Source: an uncultured Bacilli bacterium
GTDB lineage: Bacteria > Bacillota_I > Bacilli_A > RF39 > UBA660
Direction of reading: 5' to 3'
Assembly: GCA_947623845.1 (NCBI GenBank)
Contig: CANQHM010000019.1
Coordinates: 1-20,907, forward strand
Length of the DNA stretch: 20,907 bases
Position numbers and translations under genes: made by a program. The notes under the pieces were generated by a model. The model was not told the origin of the DNA and did no database searches. It saw only the letters and a list, made by a program, of their open reading frames with translations. Shown here one piece after another: positions 7,729 through 13,446 of this stretch. Numbering within the stretch: position 1 is the stretch's first letter; every line of letters starts with the position of its first letter.

Positions 7729-7729
7729 G
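7703..7729 (-). repeat. Palindrome related to the ORF6N LRSQ codons (distal copy)
   Basis: CTTGAAGTTTCA (7703-7714) pairs with TGAAACTTCAAG (7718-7729) around AAA, 12-bp arms. Read on the minus strand in the equivalent frame it gives L-K-F-H-F-E-T-S. It begins directly after the short ATG-AAT-AC remnant. Confidence 0.85.
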
Positions 7730-7765
7730 TATTCATTATCAAAACCTCCCTATATTTTCTACTAG

Positions 7766-7801
7766 TAAAATAATTATATATTACAAATGTACGTTCGTCA
7801 A
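7766..7801 (-). promoter_or_regulatory. Strong sigma-A type promoter upstream of the repeat block
   Basis: Minus-strand TTGACG (plus 7796-7801) and TATAAT (plus 7773-7778) are separated by exactly 17 bases, with a start expected near 7766. It would make a leader of about 270 bases carrying two hairpins before the ORF6N gene. The -10 elements are repeated at 7638-7643 and 7529-7534, where the matching -35 positions are poor. Confidence 0.65.
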
Positions 7802-7811
7802 GAAAAAGTTT

Positions 7812-7837
7812 AAAAAAAATAACCATTTAAGGTTACT
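7812..7837 (-). terminator. Intrinsic terminator of noc
   Basis: On the minus strand AGTAACC pairs with GGTTATT around a 6-base loop (plus 7831-7837 with 7818-7824; one G-U pair), followed by a run of eight T (plus 7812-7819, partly paired). The stem contains the noc stop codon at 7833-7835. Confidence 0.7.
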
Positions 7838-9248
7838 TTCTAATTATTATGGTATATATTGTTGAATTTAGGGTATCTGTTTCATTAAGTTCAACATTTA
7901 ATCCAGATTGTTTTAAAGAATTAATAGCATTATCAATAATAGATTTTTCATTATCTACAGGAACAGTAGGATTAACTACAGGTTCAATAGCAGGTTTTTC
8001 TTCTTCTACTAAAGCCATTGGATCAAAAATTTTAGGAGTTTCATCTATTGGAGGAGTTGGAATAACGGGATCTGTAGCAGCGCTATTAAAGAAACGATTA
8101 GTTTGAGGTCCTAAATAACTATTATTTAGGGGTTCTTCAACAGGAGGTTTTTCTTCTGGTTTAGGTTCTTCTTTAGGAGTCATGGGATTATCTATAACAT
8201 GAAGGGTACCAGCATTAAAGTTAGGATCTGTTCCTAATTGAAATAACGAATTGATATCATAATCATCTTTAGAGGTATTTTCGGTAGATGGTAAATCATT
8301 AAAGAACCGAGTTGGTTCACCGGTAGGTTCAGGGGTAGGAGTATTAAATACTGGTAATCCTAAATCTACTTTGGGTTCAGTTTCCACATTTAAAGAATTT
8401 GGTACTTCGATTTTTGGAGAACTTTCTGTTTCCATATTTAAAGAATTTGGTATTTCTATTTTAGGAGTTGGTTCTACAGAAGGTTCTTCTTTAGGAGGTA
8501 ACGGATTAGAATAATCTGTCATTACAGAATCAGGAACCATCATACTATCAACAGACATTCTTTTTTGATTTAAATCAGTGGCATTATTTTTAATAGATTC
8601 AATATTAGGAGTTAAATCAACTTTAGGAATATCAGCATCATTACCACTTAAAAAGTGTTTTATTTCTTTATCTAACGCTCTAACAGTTAAACGTTCTGTT
8701 ATAGTTTTTTCTAAGAATTTCTTTTGATCTTCTTTATTAGGAAGAGCAAGTAAAGCACGAGCATGACGTTCACTTATTCTTTCTTCTAATAGGGCTTGTT
8801 GAACAGAATCATCTAAGTTTAATAAACGTAATTTATTAGAAATAGCAGATTGAGAAAGGCCCATTTTTTTAGCTAATTGTTCTTGAGTAAGATAACCTTT
8901 ATCTAAAAGACTTTTATAAGAACGAGCTTCTTCGATAGGAGTTAAGTCACGACGTTGAATATTTTCAACTAAAGCAACTTCGGCACTTTTATTATCATCG
9001 ATATTAGAAATAACAGCAGGAACAGTAGTAAGTCCAGCCATTTGACTAGCTTTATAACGTCTTTCACCAGCGATGATTTCATATTTATTACCTAATTTAC
9101 GTAATACTAAAGGTTGAATAATTCCATGTTCTTTAATAGATGCAGCAAGTTCTTGTAAGCCTTGCTCGTCAAAAGATAACCGTGGTTGAAAACGGTTTGG
9201 AATTATATCATCGATATTTACTTGTAAAACTTCATTATCCATATTCAT
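7833..9248 (-). CDS. noc: Noc/ParB-family chromosome-binding CTPase with long disordered linker
   Basis: ParB-family proteins load on DNA at a palindromic site and slide as CTP-bound clamps; Noc couples this to nucleoid occlusion of division. The N-terminal domain has PNRFQPR (17-23), the CTP-binding GERRYKAS (61-68) and ENIQRRDLTPIEEA. A helix-turn-helix lies at about 119-142 and Noc-like ISERHARALLAL at 158-169. The C-terminus (431-471, SIIDNAINSLKQSGLNVEL...) resembles the Noc dimerisation tail. Position after rsmG matches Bacillus noc. Between them, residues ~201-430 form a Pro/Glu/Thr-rich, probably unstructured linker with a 16-aa tandem repeat, making the protein 471 aa instead of ~280-290. 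The N-terminal amphipathic membrane-targeting helix of Bacillus Noc is not visible. It could be the cell's ParB rather than Noc; binding-site evidence is missing. Confidence 0.85.
   Translation of the reverse strand: MNMDNEVLQVNIDDIIPNRFQPRLSFDEQGLQELAASIKEHGIIQPLVLRKLGNKYEIIAGERRYKASQMAGLTTVPAVISNIDDNKSAEVALVENIQRRDLTPIEEARSYKSLLDKGYLTQEQLAKKMGLSQSAISNKLRLLNLDDSVQQALLEERISERHARALLALPNKEDQKKFLEKTITERLTVRALDKEIKHFLSGNDADIPKVDLTPNIESIKNNATDLNQKRMSVDSMMVPDSVMTDYSNPLPPKEEPSVEPTPKIEIPNSLNMETESSPKIEVPNSLNVETEPKVDLGLPVFNTPTPEPTGEPTRFFNDLPSTENTSKDDYDINSLFQLGTDPNFNAGTLHVIDNPMTPKEEPKPEEKPPVEEPLNNSYLGPQTNRFFNSAATDPVIPTPPIDETPKIFDPMALVEEEKPAIEPVVNPTVPVDNEKSIIDNAINSLKQSGLNVELNETDTLNSTIYTIIIRK
8377..8466 (-). 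repeat. 48-bp tandem repeat coding for the Noc linker
   Basis: Segments 8377-8418 and 8425-8466 are near-copies offset by 48 bases. They encode PKIEVPNSLNVETE (278-291) and PKIEIPNSLNMETE (262-275), so the repeat is in frame with a 16-residue period. Confidence 0.8.
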
Positions 9249-9286
9249 AATATACAGCCCTTTTCTATTCTTATAATTATCTATAT

Positions 9287-9317
9287 TAATAATACCTTAA
9301 AGTTTCTTTTTTTGCAA
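9287..9317 (-). promoter_or_regulatory. Promoter of noc
   Basis: Minus-strand TTGCAA (plus 9312-9317) and TATTAT (plus 9289-9294) are separated by 17 bases. The leader runs to AAAGGG, nine bases before the ATG at 9248. TTGCAA is self-complementary, so the same hexamer could also face right, but no matching -10 was found on that side. Confidence 0.6.
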
Positions 9318-9411
9318 TAGTAAAACATGTAAAATTTTATTCTTTTAATTTGATTATCATAGATTTTTTAGGAAATATGTGGTATTAATATAATAAGGAT
9401 GTGATTCTAAA

Positions 9412-9522
9412 ATGGAGAAAGAATTAAAGGATCTTAGTTTTGAAGAATTAGTAAATATTATGAAAGAACTTACAGATTTACAAAAGGAACTTAGTGAGAA
9501 AATAGAAAAAGGTGAAAAGTAA
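9412..9522 (+). CDS. 36-aa acidic/helical peptide, coupled to the 629-aa gene
   Basis: The frame reads MEKELKDLSFEELVNIMKEL, then TDLQKELSEKIEKGEK, and ends in TAA sharing its last base with the ATG of the next gene (TAATG). A strong ribosome site (AAGGATGTGA) lies seven bases before its ATG. The peptide is nearly all helix-forming and charged, with heptad-like spacing of Leu/Ile, so it could pair with a helix of the larger protein. It has a slight likeness to the first helix of exonuclease VII small subunit, but is too short and lacks the second helix. Either a genuine small protein or a leader peptide that sets expression of the downstream gene. Confidence 0.6.
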   Translation: MEKELKDLSFEELVNIMKELTDLQKELSEKIEKGEK

Positions 9523-11411
9523 TGACATATATAGAATATAAAACGGCGATTGATGCAATTCATGAACGAATGAATACCGAAGGCGTAAATAATCAACAAT
9601 TACAAAATGATTTAAGATTATTAGAATCTATTTATCGTAATGAACTTAGAGAAGCTTTAGAATTAAAAATAAATGAAATGGATGAAAAAGAATTAGATGC
9701 TAATATAGCTAAAATGGGACCAAATTTTGAAGAAAGAGATAAAGAACTTAGAGCTATTTTCTTAGATTCTAAAGTTAATGAATATACTAATGCTAATAAT
9801 ATTAAATTTACAAATATCAAAGAAGTCGAAAGTATTTTAGATATGCATGATAGATATTTCAATGCGAAGATAGATTATGTGGAAATGATGACTAAAGCAA
9901 GTACTTTTGAAGCAGCGATGAGTTGGTTTAAAATGACTGACTTTTATAAAAACAATAAGCAAAATATAGATGCTTTCGAATCACAAATGAAATATAGATT
10001 TCAATTTAGTGAGGTAGTGGAAAGATCAGTAGTAGAACTATTATTTAATGATACAATGGGAGATCTAATTAATAATTATTTCTTTAAATCTAATTTTATT
10101 AATGAACATTATTTTGAACCAGAATTTCATGATCGAAAAGTAGAAGATCCTCTTACTATTCAAGATATATTAGGACATTTAGCTAAAAAGTCTGGGATGG
10201 AAAATCATTTAAAACAAAGAGGATTTGAAACTTACTTTAAAACCACCGAATTTGCAAAACTTAATCCTGATTTTAGTATTTCAACTGCTAATGGTGATAT
10301 AGATAGTATGGAAATGGGGATACGAACACTTAGGACTTTAAAAGATGTTTATAAAAATGCTTATCAAAAATATGCCGAAGAAAGAGAAAAGATAGTTGTT
10401 AAACCGCAAGAAGAAATAAAAGGGAAAACGCAAACTATCCAAGATAAGAAAGCTTATTTATTAGAATTAGTTACTGGTGGGTATACAAGAAGTATTGATG
10501 TAAATAAAACTATTCAAAATAGTGAAATGTTACAAGGATTAGAAGCACAAGTACCAGAATTAGAGGGATTTGATCATAGAAATAAAGAAGGCATTAGTGT
10601 TGATGAAGTATTAAGTACATCTAGTTTAAATTTAGGAGGATTAGGTAGTGCTATCCAAGAATTATCTGGATTAGGTAAAGAACAAGAGGAATTTTATAGT
10701 TTATTACAAAATTATGAAGCTGTTGTTTTACCAACATATAATGCTGAAGTAGGAGCTTTAAATGGCCAAAGAGAGCAATACGAAGCACAATTAAAAGAAG
10801 CACAAAATTTAGTAGCAAGTGCTGGAGTACAATTATCTGTTAAACAAAACGAGAAAGTAAATATATTCAATAAAAATAAACATAATATGGAATTAGCACA
10901 ATGTAGTCAAGCTTATAATGAGGCGAAGAAAAGAGAAGAAGAAGTTAATTCTTTACTTGATAATATTAAAAGAGCTAGTGAAAGTAGTTATTTAAAATTA
11001 AATACTGAATATACTAAATTAATACAGTATGTTCCACATGTAAGAAGTTATTTACCACATCAATTAGAAAATATTAAAAATGATGCGAAAGCTTATTTTG
11101 AATTAAGAAAGAATACCGCTTTACAAACTTATAGAGAAGCGATTAGAAATTATGTTAGTAATGTTTCTAAATTCTTTAAGACAACGCCAGAAAAATTATA
11201 TGAAAGATTTAGTATTAATTTAGAAGAGTTCCAATCAGATATTTTAAATCGTATAACTCTTATGGCTCAAGCTTTAAATGAAGCGGTAAATTTAAGTGTT
11301 CAAGATGAACAAGTTTTAGATGCTATGAGAAATGCAGCAGGTTCTGATATAGAACTAGCTCAAGAGGATTTAAATACAATTATAAATGAAGAATCACAAA
11401 GACATCGTTAA
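9522..11411 (+). CDS. Large helical/coiled-coil cytosolic protein of unknown function, 629 aa
   Basis: I do not recognise this protein. It has no signal peptide or membrane segment and is dominated by charged helices. The N-terminal ~115 residues are highly charged (LRLLESIYRNELREALELKI, EMDEKELDANIAK). The centre (about 115-260) has more aromatic residues (AAMSWFKMTDFYKNN, INNYFFKSNFINEHYFEPEF) and may be globular. A GG/Leu-rich patch LNLGGLGSAIQELSGLG lies near 370-383, followed by a likely coiled coil at ~385-495 (EQEEFYSLLQNYEAV..., REQYEAQLKEAQ, AKKREEEVNSLLDNI). The C-terminal ~130 residues are again helical. There is no Walker motif, zinc motif or visible catalytic signature. It overlaps the 36-aa gene by one base, is divergent from noc, and lies between noc and rsmG where Bacillus has nothing. 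A structural or scaffold role is inference only. Confidence 0.8.
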   Translation: MTYIEYKTAIDAIHERMNTEGVNNQQLQNDLRLLESIYRNELREALELKINEMDEKELDANIAKMGPNFEERDKELRAIFLDSKVNEYTNANNIKFTNIKEVESILDMHDRYFNAKIDYVEMMTKASTFEAAMSWFKMTDFYKNNKQNIDAFESQMKYRFQFSEVVERSVVELLFNDTMGDLINNYFFKSNFINEHYFEPEFHDRKVEDPLTIQDILGHLAKKSGMENHLKQRGFETYFKTTEFAKLNPDFSISTANGDIDSMEMGIRTLRTLKDVYKNAYQKYAEEREKIVVKPQEEIKGKTQTIQDKKAYLLELVTGGYTRSIDVNKTIQNSEMLQGLEAQVPELEGFDHRNKEGISVDEVLSTSSLNLGGLGSAIQELSGLGKEQEEFYSLLQNYEAVVLPTYNAEVGALNGQREQYEAQLKEAQNLVASAGVQLSVKQNEKVNIFNKNKHNMELAQCSQAYNEAKKREEEVNSLLDNIKRASESSYLKLNTEYTKLIQYVPHVRSYLPHQLENIKNDAKAYFELRKNTALQTYREAIRNYVSNVSKFFKTTPEKLYERFSINLEEFQSDILNRITLMAQALNEAVNLSVQDEQVLDAMRNAAGSDIELAQEDLNTIINEESQRHR

Positions 11412-11424
11412 GGATGTCTTTTTT
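11398..11424 (+). terminator. Intrinsic terminator of the 36-aa/629-aa operon
   Basis: AAAGACATC (11398-11406) pairs with GATGTCTTT (11413-11421) around GTTAAG, and the T run reaches 11424. The stop codon of the 629-aa gene (11409-11411) lies in the loop. The structure also overlaps the end of the convergent ATPase gene, but on that strand no long T run follows it. Confidence 0.8.
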
Positions 11425-12628
11425 AAATATCATCTTTTAAAAGAAAATCAATAATGTTTAAATGCGTTATTCCATCTTTAGATAAATTTACTTTATCTAA
11501 GGAAATAATATATTTAGGATAGTTATCGTTTATTGATTTAAAAGCATCAAATTCTCTTTCCATAGTTTTTTCATGGTCTTCTAATTCATAAGTTACTTGA
11601 ATGTATTTTGTATTTCCATCTTTTTTGGCAATAAAATCGATTTCACTATTTTTATTTTTTCCAACATATACTTCATAATCACGATTTATTAATTCATTAT
11701 AAACAATATTTTCTAGGACTATGTAATTTTTAAATTCTGGATTATTATTTTTTATTTGTGCTATGCCTAAATCAGTAGCATAATATTTGTTTAAAGTTTT
11801 TAAAACGCCTTTACCAGAAATATCATAGCGATTTACTTTTTTAATAATTAATGCTTTACATAAAGCATTTAGATAATTATATAAAGTTTCTTTAGAAATA
11901 TTACGATTTTCTTTTTCTAAATATTTTATAATATTATCAGCAGAAAATTCTCTTCCCATTGTTTCAATTACATATTGTAATATCATATCAAATAGAGTAG
12001 TATCTTTTATATTAAGTCTTTTTACAACATCTCTTAATATAATTGAATCATAAACACTATGTAAATAATTTTTTATATCGGTTTCATTAGTAAATTCACA
12101 TCTATTGGGTAGACCACCCCATTTAGCATAATCCCAGAAAGCATTCATGTTATATCCATCTTGGTTGGTTAATGTAACATATTCTTTATAAGATAAAGGA
12201 TTAACTTTAATTAAAACATATCTTCCAGATAAATCAGAAGATAATTCTTCGGATAATAATTTACTATTTGAACCAGTTAAAAAAATACTTAAATTTTTGA
12301 CAGATGCACGTAGAGAATTAACTACTTTTTCAAAATTATCAACATTTTGTACTTCATCTAAAAATAAATAATACTTATTTGAATCAACAATTTGATCTTT
12401 CACATATTTATTTAATTTTTTATAATCAGTTAATTCTTCAAATTCAATATATTCGAAATTAATGAATATGATATGGTTATCTTTGACTTTTTTTTGTTTT
12501 TTTAATTCATCAATAATTTGGGTTAAAATTACAGATTTTCCACATCTTCTTATACCTACTAAAATCTTTATTAAATCAGAATCATAAAATCCTCTAATTT
12601 TAAATAAATAATTTTCTCTTACAAGCAT
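11423..12628 (-). CDS. AAA_14/DUF4143 family ATP-binding protein
   Basis: This belongs to the widespread family of P-loop ATPases with a C-terminal DUF4143 domain, found in many bacteria and archaea and of unsettled function. Walker A is GIRRCGKS (25-32), Walker B is YYLFLDEVQ (86-94) and the sensor-like LTGSNS is at 118-123. The region from about 195 has the typical YDSIILRDVVKR and a winged-helix-like stretch, and the C-terminus has EIDFIAKKDGNTKYIQVTYE (329-348), which fits a PD-(D/E)XK-like core (D331, then Q344-V345). The 401-aa length is normal. It has its own near-consensus promoter and GAGGTGA ribosome site, so it is transcribed apart from the mnm genes. Families of this kind are often patchily distributed, and its position in the otherwise conserved rsmG-noc interval suggests insertion. 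Confidence 0.9.
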   Translation of the reverse strand: MLVRENYLFKIRGFYDSDLIKILVGIRRCGKSVILTQIIDELKKQKKVKDNHIIFINFEYIEFEELTDYKKLNKYVKDQIVDSNKYYLFLDEVQNVDNFEKVVNSLRASVKNLSIFLTGSNSKLLSEELSSDLSGRYVLIKVNPLSYKEYVTLTNQDGYNMNAFWDYAKWGGLPNRCEFTNETDIKNYLHSVYDSIILRDVVKRLNIKDTTLFDMILQYVIETMGREFSADNIIKYLEKENRNISKETLYNYLNALCKALIIKKVNRYDISGKGVLKTLNKYYATDLGIAQIKNNNPEFKNYIVLENIVYNELINRDYEVYVGKNKNSEIDFIAKKDGNTKYIQVTYELEDHEKTMEREFDAFKSINDNYPKYIISLDKVNLSKDGITHLNIIDFLLKDDI

Positions 12629-12641
12629 ATAAAAATCACCT

Positions 12642-12677
12642 CAATAGCATTATACAACATCTTTTTTATTTTGTAAA
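12642..12677 (-). promoter_or_regulatory. Promoter of the DUF4143 ATPase gene
   Basis: Minus-strand TTTACA (plus 12672-12677) and TATAAT (plus 12649-12654) are separated by exactly 17 bases. Transcription should start near 12642, right at the GAGGTGA ribosome site. The palindrome at 12679-12700 abuts the -35 element. Confidence 0.8.
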
Positions 12678-12678
12678 G

Positions 12679-12700
12679 TTAGTACGATTAAACGTACTAA
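12679..12700. promoter_or_regulatory. Operator-like palindrome TTAGTACG-N6-CGTACTAA
   Basis: TTAGTACG (12679-12686) is mirrored by CGTACTAA (12693-12700). The same arms recur in the terminator hairpin 38 bases away. It touches the -35 element of the ATPase promoter, a position where a bound protein would act. There is no T run to make it a terminator of its own, beyond three T on the minus strand. Confidence 0.5.
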
Positions 12701-12711
12701 TTCTTAATTTT

Positions 12712-12745
12712 AAAAAGTTAGTACGGTGTATCGTACTAACTTTTT
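12712..12745 (-). terminator. Terminator of the mnmE-mnmG-rsmG operon
   Basis: AAAAAGTTAGTACG (12712-12725) pairs with CGTACTAACTTTTT (12732-12745) around a 6-base loop: a 14-bp stem ending in A/T runs, so it can terminate in both directions. It starts immediately at the rsmG stop codon (12745-12747). Its core TTAGTACG/CGTACTAA is the same as in the palindrome at 12679-12700. Confidence 0.85.
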
Positions 12746-13446
12746 TATCTATTTTCTTTTAATATTTGTTTATAAGGGCGAGGATATTTAGGATTGGTTG
12801 ATTTTAATTTGGTTATTTTAATTATGGTTCTTTTAGAATTTTCAAAAGGAAGAGTAAAATCTTTTTGGGTAGTTATCTTACTATCTAAAGTAGTTAAGAT
12901 TTTAGAACTTGCTTCTAGTTCTTTAGATATTTCACCTTTTAAAGCGATAAAATAACCATTTACTTTAACATAAGGAAGAGCTAACTCACTAAGAATTGGT
13001 AAAGATGCAACAGCTCTTGAGGTTACCAAATCAAAATATTCTCGTTTATCTTTAATGTATTCTTCAGCTCTGGCATGAACTAAAGTTACTTTAAGATCTA
13101 ATTTTTCACATAATTCTTCTAAAAATTTTATCTTTTTATTATTACTATCTAGTAAAGTTACTTCTAGATGAGGGTAGAAGATTTTTAGGACAAGACCAGG
13201 GAACCCAGCACCAGTACCAATATCTAATAAAGTATTTATAGTATTTAAATCTATTACTTTGATTATAGTTAATGAATCATAGAAGTGTTTTAAATAAATA
13301 TCTTTAGTTTCTGTAATAGCTGTTAAATTAGTGTGTTTATTATAATCTTGTAGGAAAGTACAATAGGTTTTTAGTTTACCTAAAGCATTAGGTGTTGGAG
13401 TTATATTTAAATCAGTTAAATTATTAATAAATTCTTGTTCAGTCAT
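12745..13446 (-). CDS. rsmG: 16S rRNA (guanine-N7)-methyltransferase RsmG (GidB)
   Basis: RsmG methylates N7 of G527 (E. coli numbering) in the 530 loop of 16S rRNA using SAM. The family signatures are visible: NKHTNLTAITE (36-46), KHFYDSLT (53-60), the SAM-binding LLDIGTGAGFPGLVLKI (73-89), then TSRAVASLPILSELALPYVK and the GYFIALKG strand. The 233-aa length is typical. Its ATG lies inside the end of mnmG (8-base overlap), so translation is coupled. The mnmE-mnmG-rsmG order is the usual origin-proximal operon. Confidence 0.96.
   Translation of the reverse strand: MTEQEFINNLTDLNITPTPNALGKLKTYCTFLQDYNKHTNLTAITETKDIYLKHFYDSLTIIKVIDLNTINTLLDIGTGAGFPGLVLKIFYPHLEVTLLDSNNKKIKFLEELCEKLDLKVTLVHARAEEYIKDKREYFDLVTSRAVASLPILSELALPYVKVNGYFIALKGEISKELEASSKILTTLDSKITTQKDFTLPFENSKRTIIKITKLKSTNPKYPRPYKQILKENR

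Larger units (their letters stand above)
7595..7787 (-). pseudogene. Remnants of a former ORF6N-gene copy or copies
   Basis: Positions 7731-7787 copy the start region of the ORF6N gene (7487-7544): ribosome site GGGAGG, an ATG at the same spacing and the TATAAT-bearing leader. Here the reading frame is ATG-AAT-ACT-TGA, so it stops after three codons. Positions 7595-7630 copy an internal coding segment of the same gene (33 of 36 identical). Together they look like tandem paralogues deleted down to start site, motif palindrome and leader. The alternative is that the repeats are regulatory elements that never were genes; the Y-D-S codons beyond the palindrome argue for coding ancestry. Confidence 0.45.

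Noticed and set aside
7528..7790. CRISPR array
   Set aside because: There are only two 92-bp degenerate units with unequal conservation, no uniform spacers and no cas genes. The repeats contain promoter and coding-derived segments instead.
7265..7801. Insertion sequence or transposon with terminal inverted repeats
   Set aside because: The palindromes are each self-complementary rather than being two ends of one element, and no transposase or target duplication is seen.
9383..9404. TATAAT at 9389-9394 as the -10 for the 36-aa gene
   Set aside because: Transcription would start inside or after the ribosome site at 9395-9404 and no -35 is found at the right distance.
9412..9522. Exonuclease VII small subunit (xseB)
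   Set aside because: The peptide has an xseB-like first helix (SFEELVNIMKEL) but is only 36 aa, lacks the second helix, and xseA is not next to it.
13439..13446. Mycoplasma-type genetic code (TGA as Trp)
   Set aside because: Trp is written with TGG in the genes examined, mnmG ends at a TGA in the expected place, and all family proteins have normal lengths under the standard code.
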